NCBI GenBank assembly: GCA_014804245.1
Contig: JAAVAE010000053.1
Location: forward strand, 1-37,587
Length of the DNA: 37,587 nt
DNA from: Lachnospiraceae bacterium
GTDB taxonomy: Bacteria > Bacillota > Clostridia > Lachnospirales > Lachnospiraceae
Direction of reading: 5' to 3'
Shown: piece after piece, positions 24,705 through 33,911 of the stretch
How the letters are laid out: each line of letters starts with the position of its first letter
How positions within the stretch are numbered: position 1 is the first letter of the stretch
Made by a program: the position numbers and the translations under genes
Notes under the pieces: generated by a model
Told to the model about the DNA's origin: nothing
Seen by the model: only the letters and a program-made list of their open reading frames with translations
Databases searched by the model: none

Positions 24705-26991
24705 TATGAAAGAGAATAATAAGAGGCGTTTGTGGGTATGGATCATATCGGCGTTAGCATATATGCTGGCACTTCCGGCGCTCGCGGCACTTACGCTCAA
24801 CACTATTTCCCGGCAGTATCAATGGGTAGCGGAGAATTACGGAAGCACGGTAGCCGGACAGATCATTCGTGAAAAATTAGTCAACAGCATGTGCGGTATA
24901 TTGGGATTGAACGTTGGATTAGCTTTTATGACAGCGGCAATTGCCCTGGTCAGTGCAGTTCAGGGCTTTTCATACCTATACAGCAGAAAAAAGATTGATT
25001 TTTATATGGGAATGCCGGTTAAAAGAAAAAAGAGATTTCTGGTAATCTGGGCAAATGGAATCCTGTTGTATATCCTGCCTTATCTTGCAGGAATTGTAAT
25101 CACCATGCTCATTGCGGCAGGAAACGGCGCAATGGATAAAACAGTATTGCAAAGCGCTGCCGCAGCCTTGCTGGCAAACGTTTTGTTATATCTGGGGGTA
25201 TATCACATGGCTATACTGGCAGTGATGCTGACCGGAAATATCGTAGTTACCGGATTTGCGTTTCTGACCTTTTGCCTGTATGAATTTCTGCTCAGAGTTG
25301 TGGCGGAAGGATATAAGGAAATCTTTTTTAAATATTTTACTTATTTTGGATCTGACAGGACACCGAAGCTTTCGCCCTTTAGCATGTATTATCAGCTGGC
25401 GGAGACCTTTAATTATTTAAACCGGATGGATGTGAAGTATCTGATTGAATTACTGGTATTTGCAGTGGTTACAGGGGCAGTTTCTTATTTTTGCTATTTG
25501 AAGCGCCCGGCGGAAGCTGCAGGGAGGGCAATGACCTTTGAAATCACTAAGCCCTTTGTCAAAATCCTTCTGGTCATTCCCGCAGCGCTTTTGATGGGCG
25601 GAATCGTTTCTGACGCCATAAACTTTAATCCGGAGGAATCCATGGACGGAATAGGCTGGATGATTTTTGCCATGACTCTTACCGTGATTATCGGAAGTGC
25701 ACTGATACAGGTGATTTATGAATTTGATATCAAGGGATGTCTCCATAAAAAGTCACATATTGTGATAAACGCTGTTTGCGTGGCACTGATTTTTATCGCA
25801 TTCAGATATGATTTGTTTGGATATGATGGTTATATTCCAAATCAGAATCAGATTAAAAGCATTGCTTTTGTTCCGGATTATTATGGGGAGGCATATGGGG
25901 GAACTTACTTTGACAGTGAGGGCGGTTATATGTCCAGTCAGCAATATGCCCAAAAATATATGTATCTTGGCAGTATAGAAGAAATTTGCGACATGGCAGA
26001 GCGCTCCATGGAAGAGTACGATAAGATCGACTGGTATGGGAAAGATGCTTCAACCGATGAACTGGGAACGTGGGCTTATACGACCATCCTTTATCGACTG
26101 AAAAATGGACGTGAGGTAAACCGGTGTCTGTGGGTGAATTTAGATGATGTTCAGACAGTGAAGGCGCTCGATCAAATCATCGGTTCGGAGGAATTCAAAA
26201 AAGGATTTTCAATGGGAGCATCGGACACGCTCAGTGCAATGATTGGTAATAAAGACGGCAGATATAAGGTAGGTACATCCTATGGAAATATGATCTATCA
26301 GCAGAAAATGAGTGATGCCCAGGCGAAGGAATTTTTAGAGATTTATCGGAAGGATCTTGCTTTAGCGAACTTCAGCAATGTCAGAGACAGTGCGCCTGTG
26401 GGTATACTGAACTTTGACATTTCGGAAGAAATTTCAGGGAGTATCTATATGGGCATGAATGGCAGTGTATCAAGAGCCACCAGAGGATGGAATTTGAGAT
26501 TGTATATTTATCCATTCTTTGAAGACAGCATTGCCTATCTGAAAGAGCATGGATACTATATGGATGTTCAGGCGGATTTAGAAGATATAGCCAAAATACA
26601 GATTATAAACTTTAATTCCGAAACAGCGCAGAAACTGCAGGAGGAACGGTTTACAACTGCCGGAGCAGCTGCCATTGGTGAGTATGATCCTGCCACGCTG
26701 TTGGAATTAGGAGCATCAGGAATGAATTATGATGCTGATATAGATACCCGTGTCTACGTGGATTATGTGGAGGCGGATCAGCTGAAGGAAATCGTGGAAT
26801 ATATTTATCCCTATGATATGATAGTTGATGATTGGGACCGTGGAATAGAACGAGACAGAGAGTATGAAGTGGTGATCTACTTTAAGACAGACAGCGAGAT
26901 GACAAAAAATTACGGAACCAATGCAGTGTACGGTTTTCTGGAGGGTCAGGTACCGGATTTTGTAAAGGAGGATACTGTTTATAAAGAATAA
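24676..26991 (+). CDS. ABC transporter permease with large extracytoplasmic domain (YtrC-like, DUF6449-like)
   Basis: A 771-residue permease. Residues about 15-370 contain roughly seven to eight hydrophobic segments of an ABC-2-type permease, including FYMGMPVKRKKRFLVIWANG, a cytoplasmic coupling region common in these proteins. After the last segment, about 375 residues rich in Tyr and acidic residues form an extracytoplasmic domain, similar in position to the DUF6449 domain of YtrA-linked permeases. GGAGG precedes the ATG inside the ATPase gene. Large outer domains in such systems may sense or bind an extracellular ligand. Family assignment is by architecture and context, not search. Confidence 0.85.
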   Translation: MTSKSSFLVSMKENNKRRLWVWIISALAYMLALPALAALTLNTISRQYQWVAENYGSTVAGQIIREKLVNSMCGILGLNVGLAFMTAAIALVSAVQGFSYLYSRKKIDFYMGMPVKRKKRFLVIWANGILLYILPYLAGIVITMLIAAGNGAMDKTVLQSAAAALLANVLLYLGVYHMAILAVMLTGNIVVTGFAFLTFCLYEFLLRVVAEGYKEIFFKYFTYFGSDRTPKLSPFSMYYQLAETFNYLNRMDVKYLIELLVFAVVTGAVSYFCYLKRPAEAAGRAMTFEITKPFVKILLVIPAALLMGGIVSDAINFNPEESMDGIGWMIFAMTLTVIIGSALIQVIYEFDIKGCLHKKSHIVINAVCVALIFIAFRYDLFGYDGYIPNQNQIKSIAFVPDYYGEAYGGTYFDSEGGYMSSQQYAQKYMYLGSIEEICDMAERSMEEYDKIDWYGKDASTDELGTWAYTTILYRLKNGREVNRCLWVNLDDVQTVKALDQIIGSEEFKKGFSMGASDTLSAMIGNKDGRYKVGTSYGNMIYQQKMSDAQAKEFLEIYRKDLALANFSNVRDSAPVGILNFDISEEISGSIYMGMNGSVSRATRGWNLRLYIYPFFEDSIAYLKEHGYYMDVQADLEDIAKIQIINFNSETAQKLQEERFTTAGAAAIGEYDPATLLELGASGMNYDADIDTRVYVDYVEADQLKEIVEYIYPYDMIVDDWDRGIERDREYEVVIYFKTDSEMTKNYGTNAVYGFLEGQVPDFVKEDTVYKE

Positions 26992-27022
26992 GATACCTGA
27001 TATAGAATTTTGGCGGCGATAA

Positions 27023-27031
27023 TGATATAAT
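27023..27031 (+). promoter_or_regulatory. Extended -10 promoter before the second glycosyltransferase block
   Basis: TG (27023-27024), one base, then a perfect TATAAT (27026-27031) form an extended -10; no good -35 is seen. Transcription should begin near 27038, just before the hairpin at 27042. Confidence 0.6.
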
Positions 27032-27041
27032 GTTGTAGGAT

Positions 27042-27075
27042 AAAATCAGCAGTGGATCTATCCACTGCTGATTTT
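27042..27075 (+). other. 16-bp perfect hairpin at the 5' end of the glycosyltransferase mRNA
   Basis: The arms 27042-27057 and 27060-27075 are fully complementary. Termination of the upstream permease transcript is possible, with four Ts at the end of the stem. It also starts about 4 nt after the predicted start point, so it may be a leader stem. It shares AAATCAGCAG with the hairpin after tpi. Confidence 0.65.
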
Positions 27076-27127
27076 GATAGATTTAACTTGTTGATTATTT
27101 CAAATAAAATGCTGGCAGAGGTTGAAA

Positions 27128-28330
27128 ATGGAAGAGCGTATTATAGACAGGATAATGGCTATAAGAGTCAGGATTGGAAAAGTTGAACTTAAAGTAGTGG
27201 ATCTGTTGTTTATCATGTGTCTGTTCATATTTGCATTTATAATCAGGTGGAAGCTGATGCCCATTGAATCGGCAGATTATTGGGGATTTCTGGAGGACTG
27301 GATGAAGCAGATCCGCGCCGCGGGAGGATTCCCATCCCTGAATCAGCAGATTTCAAATTATACATCACCTTATATGTATATCATGTGTATCATCTCTTAC
27401 ATAACCGATAATGATCTGTATGGATTGAAGATGGCGTCCATTTTGTTTGATTATCTGGCATCGATAGCGGTATTTTTGATACTATATCAGATTACATCAA
27501 ACGTCAGGAAATCTATTCTGGGGATGGCGGCGCTTTTGCTTTCTCCTACGGTGGTATTGGACAGCGCTTATTGGTGCCAGTGCGATATCATTTATACCGC
27601 CTTTATCCTGTTTGCATTATATTACTTTTTTAAAGACGACAGCAGGCGGTGTCTGATTTTTGTGGGAATCTCATTTGCATTCAAGCTGCAGGCGGTCTTT
27701 ATCCTTCCTTTTCTTTTAATCATGTGGCTGAAGAAAAAGACTGTAAAACTACGGGATTTTTTGTGGATACCGGTAGTTTATGTGCTGAGTGCCCTGCCGG
27801 CATGGATGATGGGGCGCAATTTTAAAGAGTTAATGATGGTCTATTTTGAACAGACGAATACCTATCCATGGGGGACGTTGGAATACCCCAATATTTACGC
27901 GCTTTTAGGAGAAGCTATGCCGGATATGCGGCATGCGGACGAAGTCAGCGGAGCGGGAACCTTCATGGCGGTTATGCTGCTGGGCTGCATTGCATATTAT
28001 GTTTATACCAAAAAGATAAAGCTGACAAAAGAGCTGATGGTTACGCTGGCTTTATTTACGGTAGCTGTTACAGTATATTGCCTGCCCCATATGCATGACA
28101 GATATGGATTTTTAATTGATCTTCTTGCGATTATATATGGCATGCTGCGGGTGAAGAAATTACCTGTCACCTGCGGGTTTATGGTGATATCGATACTGAC
28201 ATTTATGCCTTACCTGATAGCGGTGCATATCGTACCGCTGCAATATGTTTCAATTGCATTGCTGGGGCTGATCGTCTATGTGGGAGTGGACTTTTATAAG
28301 CAGATTCAGGAAAATGCAGTCTGTGAATAG
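27128..28330 (+). CDS. GT-C membrane glycosyltransferase, Gpi18-like mannosyltransferase type
   Basis: A 400-residue protein with about nine to ten membrane segments. The first outer loop carries an acidic motif (ESADYWGFLEDWM, about 48-59), and LSPTVVLDSAYWCQCD is the second conserved loop. Near the C terminus CLPHMHDRYGF matches the H-x-H-[DE]-R-Y pattern of Gpi18/PIG-M-like GT-C enzymes. These use a polyprenyl-phosphate sugar on the outer face of the membrane; the sugar here is unknown. The ATG at 27128 is preceded by AGAGG six bases away; a TTG at 27122 is the alternative. It is the first of three genes reading the same way at intervals of 20 bp or so. Confidence 0.82.
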   Translation: MEERIIDRIMAIRVRIGKVELKVVDLLFIMCLFIFAFIIRWKLMPIESADYWGFLEDWMKQIRAAGGFPSLNQQISNYTSPYMYIMCIISYITDNDLYGLKMASILFDYLASIAVFLILYQITSNVRKSILGMAALLLSPTVVLDSAYWCQCDIIYTAFILFALYYFFKDDSRRCLIFVGISFAFKLQAVFILPFLLIMWLKKKTVKLRDFLWIPVVYVLSALPAWMMGRNFKELMMVYFEQTNTYPWGTLEYPNIYALLGEAMPDMRHADEVSGAGTFMAVMLLGCIAYYVYTKKIKLTKELMVTLALFTVAVTVYCLPHMHDRYGFLIDLLAIIYGMLRVKKLPVTCGFMVISILTFMPYLIAVHIVPLQYVSIALLGLIVYVGVDFYKQIQENAVCE

Positions 28331-28353
28331 CAAAGTGGGGAGAGAATCAGGAA

Positions 28354-30381
28354 GTGAAGAAGATACTGACGCTGTTTGCCTTTGTTTTAGCGATAGAATT
28401 ATTTGTTTTTAATTTCAGACACTGGGAATCCTTGGGAAAGGATGAATTAAGCAGCCTGTCTCCGGTGCTGGGAAGCGGATATATAGATCATGGAGACGGT
28501 ACCTATACGATTGGTGAAGGAAATCTGGATATTGATATTACAGAACTTGATTGTGAACTGGATACGGCTTGTATTGAGATTGCCGTGTTAAATCGCATGG
28601 AGGATGAAACCAGACCAATCATAATCAGACAATATGTGTCAGATGAATCCCATAAGCTTTATTATGGATTGCCGGAAAGAGAACTATGGGAAAATGAAAA
28701 AAGAAGCAGCTACATGACTTATCACCTGTACGGGAAATGTACCGGATTAAAAATCGTTCCGGAACTTTTTGAGGGGCAGGAAATTTCTCTGTCCGTCATC
28801 TTAAACCCGGTCATTCCGCTGTTCTTTTCCCTGGAACGTGTGATGATCTTGTTCCTGCTGGCAGTAGGTGCATTTGCACTAAGACCATCCTCTGTGTTGC
28901 ACCGTATACCCTATATCAGACTGGGTGGGAAAAAGAAAGCGGTATGGCTGATGGCCTTTTTTCTGATGCATCTATTTTTGTTTTGGAATCTGACGAACAT
29001 AAATCCTTATTTTAGGGAAGAGCGCGGAGACAATCAAAAGCAATATCAGGAATTGGCAAAGGCATTGAAGAAAGGGAGTTTTTCATTACTGGATGAGCCT
29101 CCCGGGGCACTTCAAAGCATGGAAAATCCATATGATTATGATTACCGCACGCAGGTCATGAATGAAGCGGGCACATGGTATAAATGGGATCACGCATATT
29201 TTGACGGGAAGTATTATGTGTATTTCGGGGTGGTTCCGGCAGTGCTGTTTTATCTTCCGTACTATATGATAACGGGAGAAAATCTGCACAATTATCTATT
29301 GATTTTTGCGCTGGCGCTATTGTATCTTGTGGGTATCATGGGAACCATTGACGAGATAATAAAAAAATGGTTTCCAAAAACATCATTGGCAGTATGGTTT
29401 CTGATTACAGAGCTGACAATAATCGGCAGCGGTATTTTGTACATGACGAAAAGACCCGATCTATACACAGTTCCGATTCTCTCAGGACTTACCTTTGGAA
29501 TGCTTGGATTATGGTGTTTCCTACAGGCGGATCAAAAAGGAAAAGTATCACGGGGATATCTTGCCGCCGGCTCTTTTTTTACGGCTCTGATTGCAGGATG
29601 CAGACCTCAGATGTTCCTTTTTGTGATTTTTTCATTTATTTTATTGGGGAAATATGTGATTCCCTTTCAAAAAATCAAAAAGGAGAGATTGGCCATTCTT
29701 GCCTTCCTTCTTCCAATGTTGGTAGTGGCAGGATTTTTGATGTATTATAATAATAGTCGTTTTGGGTCTGTATTTGATTTTGGAGCAAATTATAATCTTA
29801 CCTTTAATGATATGAGAAGAAGGGGCTGGGAATGGGATCGGATTCCCCTCGGAATAGCAGCATATTTGTTCTGGCCCCCAAGGATGGCGATAGCATTTCC
29901 TTTTATGGAAGCAAATTATTTTGGCAGCCAGTATATGGGAGTTACCATACAGGAAGCAACTTATGGGGGAGTATATCTGACGCATCTTTTTGCATGGTTT
30001 AGTCCGGTACCCATATTGTTTCACAGACAGTTGAAAAAAAACGGAAGAACACCATGGACGCTTGCGGTCGCAGGACTTTTGATAGCGCTGGCAGTGATTG
30101 TAGCGGATACGAATATGTCAGGGATTTTGCAAAGATATTTCAATGATTTTTCTATTTTTATCATGCTTTCTTCTGCCATTGCTGTTATGCTTATTCTTTG
30201 TCATGAAAAGGTGTCCGGAAGTATTCTGGAGAGAATGGTGATTTGGGGATTATTGCTATGCCTGGCGGCGGAAATCGGATATCAGGGTATGGCATTCTTT
30301 TTAGATACAGGGGAAGCCCTGCGTGATTTGAGACCTGATTTATATTCTCATTTTAAATATCTGACAGCCTTTTGGCTGTAG
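28354..30381 (+). CDS. Large multi-pass membrane protein, GT-C-like, function unassigned
   Basis: A 675-residue protein starting at GTG with GGGGAGAG nine bases upstream. One N-terminal anchor is followed by an extracytoplasmic segment (about 25-150) with no recognised motif, then about ten or more membrane segments. Between them, a loop at about 225-285 contains RGDNQKQYQELAKAL and DEPPGALQSMENPYDYDYRTQ, with acidic residues and many tyrosines as in the first outer loop of GT-C enzymes. Similar Clostridia proteins are annotated only as hypothetical membrane proteins. Its position between two clear GT-C genes suggests related work. The 3' end overlaps the reading frame of the next gene, whose likely ATG follows 20 bp after the stop. 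Confidence 0.75.
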   Translation: MKKILTLFAFVLAIELFVFNFRHWESLGKDELSSLSPVLGSGYIDHGDGTYTIGEGNLDIDITELDCELDTACIEIAVLNRMEDETRPIIIRQYVSDESHKLYYGLPERELWENEKRSSYMTYHLYGKCTGLKIVPELFEGQEISLSVILNPVIPLFFSLERVMILFLLAVGAFALRPSSVLHRIPYIRLGGKKKAVWLMAFFLMHLFLFWNLTNINPYFREERGDNQKQYQELAKALKKGSFSLLDEPPGALQSMENPYDYDYRTQVMNEAGTWYKWDHAYFDGKYYVYFGVVPAVLFYLPYYMITGENLHNYLLIFALALLYLVGIMGTIDEIIKKWFPKTSLAVWFLITELTIIGSGILYMTKRPDLYTVPILSGLTFGMLGLWCFLQADQKGKVSRGYLAAGSFFTALIAGCRPQMFLFVIFSFILLGKYVIPFQKIKKERLAILAFLLPMLVVAGFLMYYNNSRFGSVFDFGANYNLTFNDMRRRGWEWDRIPLGIAAYLFWPPRMAIAFPFMEANYFGSQYMGVTIQEATYGGVYLTHLFAWFSPVPILFHRQLKKNGRTPWTLAVAGLLIALAVIVADTNMSGILQRYFNDFSIFIMLSSAIAVMLILCHEKVSGSILERMVIWGLLLCLAAEIGYQGMAFFLDTGEALRDLRPDLYSHFKYLTAFWL

Positions 30382-30401
30382 AAGAAACAGAGGACCGAAT
30401 A

Positions 30402-32015
30402 ATGGCGGTGATAATAAATAAATTAGAATCAAAAATAAATTGGAAAACAGGTTTTTTGTTTTTGATTATTTATGGATTGATTGCAATTAGGCTAATCGGC
30501 TTTCCACTGATTCCCGGAGGGTTAAATCAGGACGGCGTGATGGGAGCGGTGGATGCAAAGGCGCTTGCAGAATATGGTACAGACCGTTTTGGGACCTTTA
30601 TGCCGGCGCATTTTGAAGCCTGGGGATATGGGCAGATGAGCGTCCTGCTTTCTTATCTGACGGTGCCCTTTATCAAAATATTTGGTTTGACCAAGCTGGC
30701 AATGCGGCTGCCCATGCTGCTTGCAAGTCTGGCAGGAGCGGCAGGGATTTATGGAGTGGTTAAAAAGCTATTCGGAGAAAGAACGGCAATGACGGCACTG
30801 GTATTCCTTGCCATTAATCCATGGCATTTTATGCAGAGCAGATGGGCGCTTGATTGTAATCTGTTTCCGCATATGTTTGTGTTAGGTCTTTATTTTCTAA
30901 TCAGCAGTTTTAATAAAAAGAGAAATTTATACATATCCATGATCTTCTTTGGATTATGTATGTATTGCTACGGGGTTTCCTTCTATATGGTTCCCTTTTT
31001 CCTGCTGGTATCCTGTATCTTTTTGCTGGTTCAGAAAAAGGTGACATGGAAGGATGTATCATTTTGTCTGCTGGTTTATTTCGGCATTTCCTGGCCTATC
31101 TATGGAACAATGCTGATTAATTTTATGAAATGGGAAACGGTAAAGCTTCCCTTTGTGACGATGCAGTTTTTTGCAGGAAATGTCCGTTCAGCGGATATCT
31201 TGTTTTTCTCTGAGAACATGGGTCAGCAGTTCGTCAGCAATTTGAAGTCTCTGTTTAATGTGGTGTTTTTGCAGAAGGAAGACTTGATCTGGAATTCCAT
31301 CAAGGAATTTGGAACAATGTATAAGTGCTCCATGCCTTTTGTGATTCTAGGGGCAGTCAGTGTGCTGATAGGAGCAGTAAAGGAAAAGGACAGTAATAAG
31401 AAAGCCGGCTGTCAGCTTCTGATCTGTTTCTGGATTTTCAGTCTGCTTGCGGGAGTGATGATCAATTATGTAAATGTAAACAGAATCAATATTATTTTTT
31501 ATATACATATTATCTTCGCGGCAGTGGGCATTTATTTCGTGATAAAGAAATGGCGAATTATGCTTTATATCGTCATGGCAGCATACAGCATACAGAGCGT
31601 GATGTTTTTTAACCAATACTTCACTGCATGGGCGGAAAATATGGAAACGGCATTCTATGCTGATTTTGTGGATGCCCTTGAATATGCAAAGGGATATGAC
31701 AGCGATTGTTATTACATTACACCTGACACACAGTATGAAGGGTCTTGGAATGTATCGGAAATACTTACATTGTTTGTGTTTGATGTAGATGCAAGATATT
31801 ACCAGGGACTAGATGGTCTTGCAGAGAACAGGAATATTACCTACAGAGACAGATTCCGGTACAGTAATCCGCCGGAAGACCTGTATGCATCTCCTGAAAA
31901 TACAGTGTATGTGACAAGGAGCAGCATACAGGAGCGTTTCCCCAGAGAACAGTTTAGCGTGACGGTATTTGGAGATTATGCCGTAGCAGTTCCCTGGTCG
32001 TTGATTTATCAATAA
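30402..32015 (+). CDS. ArnT/PMT-like (GT39-type) glycosyltransferase
   Basis: A 537-residue membrane enzyme. The first outer loop has N-Q-D44-G and VD51AKALAEYG, the acidic pair of ArnT/PMT_2-type transferases, and FEAWGYGQMSVLLSYL is the next conserved section. About eleven hydrophobic segments follow, then an extracytoplasmic C-terminal domain of about 110 residues. Such enzymes move a sugar from a polyprenyl carrier to lipid, glycan or protein. I chose ATG 30402 because CAGAGGA lies upstream; the frame is open from TTG 30372. Its stop lies only 4 bp from the stop of the opposite-strand gene. Confidence 0.83.
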   Translation: MAVIINKLESKINWKTGFLFLIIYGLIAIRLIGFPLIPGGLNQDGVMGAVDAKALAEYGTDRFGTFMPAHFEAWGYGQMSVLLSYLTVPFIKIFGLTKLAMRLPMLLASLAGAAGIYGVVKKLFGERTAMTALVFLAINPWHFMQSRWALDCNLFPHMFVLGLYFLISSFNKKRNLYISMIFFGLCMYCYGVSFYMVPFFLLVSCIFLLVQKKVTWKDVSFCLLVYFGISWPIYGTMLINFMKWETVKLPFVTMQFFAGNVRSADILFFSENMGQQFVSNLKSLFNVVFLQKEDLIWNSIKEFGTMYKCSMPFVILGAVSVLIGAVKEKDSNKKAGCQLLICFWIFSLLAGVMINYVNVNRINIIFYIHIIFAAVGIYFVIKKWRIMLYIVMAAYSIQSVMFFNQYFTAWAENMETAFYADFVDALEYAKGYDSDCYYITPDTQYEGSWNVSEILTLFVFDVDARYYQGLDGLAENRNITYRDRFRYSNPPEDLYASPENTVYVTRSSIQERFPREQFSVTVFGDYAVAVPWSLIYQ

Positions 32016-32019
32016 GTTT

Positions 32020-33747
32020 TCACAGAACCAGGATCCAGTCTTTCAGCCACCTTAGAGACAGTCCATATTCTTTTGAGACAGGAAGACCGGATATCACAGG
32101 AAAGAATAGGAAGAAACAAAGTATGGCTATTACCATGTAAGCGGTAATGGCCTTTTTTCCCCATGAAAAATGTTCTTTTACATGCAGCATCGTATATCCC
32201 ATCATAAGGATCATGAATAAAGAAGCCGGAAAATAATGGTAGATAAAGGTGATCCGGCTGATGGACATCCACGGAATATACTGGGCGAGATAAGAAATAC
32301 ATAAAAATCCCGCCTTTTTATCTCTTTTGAAGACCCAACGGAAAAGTACATAAAGCTGGCAGGGAATACCGATCCACCAGATGGCAGGATTGCCCATGGT
32401 GCTGATAGAACTCATCTGGGAAGTACCCACCGCATCGCATGCGTCCAGAAGCGGCATCCAGATGATGGGCCATTCATAAAAAGGTGAACTGTAATAATGT
32501 TCGGCAACCAGATTTGCGTGATAATCAAACATGTATTTCGTTCCCTGAATAGCTTTATCAATCAAACCGTTGTATTCGGTGTAGCCCACAACGGGAATGA
32601 AGCAAAGGGTATATGCGATTAATGGAACCACGATGAAAAACAGACAGCAGAAAAAGAAGAGACGGAGAGTCTGTTTCCCGGGAAAGTGTGTGATGGTATA
32701 CCAGATAAAAAGGACGGCAAGTCCAATGCCTGCATAGATGCCCGTCCACTTGGTGGCGATGCCGAGCGCCATACTGATGCCGCAAAGCGCAAGGGGGAGA
32801 TAGACATTTTTAGGCGGAAACTTATCCTGTATAGAAAGATTTGCACTGCGGTAGAGAGAATCTTTCACAAAATACTGATACATATAGTAATACATCAGCA
32901 GTATGAAGAATGCTGCAAAAATATCAATAGTTGAAATCCTTGCAAGGGTATAATGCATACAGTCAAACGTTAAAAGAGCGGCGGTAGCTGCAGCGATAAA
33001 GGTATTTTTAAATATTTTTTTGGCAAAGATATACATAAGCGGAATAATCAATATGCCAAAGATCACAGACATAAAACGCCATCCGAAAGGATTCATGCCA
33101 AGCAGGAGGACACCAAGAGAAATCAAAATTTTCCCCAGATGAGGATGAGTCGTCTCATAGGTGGTGAGTCCATGAAGAAATTCATAGGCAGTACGACCAT
33201 GATAGACTTCGTCAAACATAGTACCTGTCATATAGGTTTTAGATTCGGGAAACATTTCCTGTTCGTCAAAAAGGGCAGGATAGTCGGCAGCGTTGATCGG
33301 CACAATGAGAGAGTCGTCTGTACCGATGACTGCCATTTCGTTTATGACCGCTGTATCATCTGTTGCAACGATGCCAAGATACCGCAGCCGGTAATTGATA
33401 TCTATTTTATTCCATGCAAATACAGATTCTGCAATGGCGTCTCCATTGAACACTTCCCACGAATTCGTCACCTCATTAAATGCGGAAATGGAAAAATGTC
33501 TGGTATTCAGATTGCCTAAAAACAGAGAGATAGAAGCAATATCGGTATATTCTCCGAAATCAAGAACGATATCATGATTCTGGGCATCGGTGGTGTGATA
33601 GGAGGACGGTGCGTAAAGATTGCCGAGTCTGAAAAATGCCAATATGGTAAATAGGAAAATCAGAATGGACATGCAGATATAATCAGCTCTGGTGAGCAGG
33701 TCAGAATCCGTCAGCATTCCTTCTTTAGATGTAAATAATTGTTTCAT
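32020..33747 (-). CDS. Protein O-mannosyltransferase-like GT39 enzyme with inserted beta-sandwich-like domain
   Basis: A 575-residue protein. After the first membrane segment (about 24-42), residues 45-170 form an extracytoplasmic insertion with the HDIVLDFGEYTDIASISLFLG pattern seen in discoidin/F5-8-type carbohydrate-binding beta sandwiches. The PMT acidic pair then appears at D179-E180 in FDEVYHGRTAYEFL, followed by THPHLGK, the classical PMT signature, and about ten membrane segments. The family transfers mannose or another hexose from a polyprenyl phosphate to Ser/Thr of secreted proteins; sugar and target are unknown here. A GGGAGG site lies before the ATG. It converges on the other glycosyltransferase genes and is transcribed away from eno. 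Confidence 0.88.
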   Translation of the reverse strand: MKQLFTSKEGMLTDSDLLTRADYICMSILIFLFTILAFFRLGNLYAPSSYHTTDAQNHDIVLDFGEYTDIASISLFLGNLNTRHFSISAFNEVTNSWEVFNGDAIAESVFAWNKIDINYRLRYLGIVATDDTAVINEMAVIGTDDSLIVPINAADYPALFDEQEMFPESKTYMTGTMFDEVYHGRTAYEFLHGLTTYETTHPHLGKILISLGVLLLGMNPFGWRFMSVIFGILIIPLMYIFAKKIFKNTFIAAATAALLTFDCMHYTLARISTIDIFAAFFILLMYYYMYQYFVKDSLYRSANLSIQDKFPPKNVYLPLALCGISMALGIATKWTGIYAGIGLAVLFIWYTITHFPGKQTLRLFFFCCLFFIVVPLIAYTLCFIPVVGYTEYNGLIDKAIQGTKYMFDYHANLVAEHYYSSPFYEWPIIWMPLLDACDAVGTSQMSSISTMGNPAIWWIGIPCQLYVLFRWVFKRDKKAGFLCISYLAQYIPWMSISRITFIYHYFPASLFMILMMGYTMLHVKEHFSWGKKAITAYMVIAILCFFLFFPVISGLPVSKEYGLSLRWLKDWILVL

Positions 33748-33860
33748 TTGCTAGTCGCCTCCCGAAGCTTTCATTTTCTTAATATAATATATCACAATTC
33801 ACAAGATAGAACTGGTTGCCGTCATAATCTGGCACAATCCTACTGGAATAGTATAGCAAG

Positions 33861-33888
33861 TTATAAAAACGGTTACAATAGTTATAAA
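33861..33888 (+). promoter_or_regulatory. Weak candidate eno promoter within a pair of direct repeats
   Basis: TTATAA (33861-33866) and TATAAA (33883-33888) are 16 bp apart, 24 bp before the ATG. AGTTATAAAA occurs twice (33859-33868 and 33880-33889), exactly 21 bp apart. The -35 is poor, so the real start may lie elsewhere in the 160-bp gap. Confidence 0.35.
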
Positions 33889-33911
33889 ATTTTTGTTACA
33901 GGAGGATTTAA

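Noticed and set aside
33828..33846. Sigma-54 promoter before eno suggested by TGGCAC
   Set aside because: The second conserved element (TTGC-like) is not at the needed spacing, and no sigma-54 activator is near.
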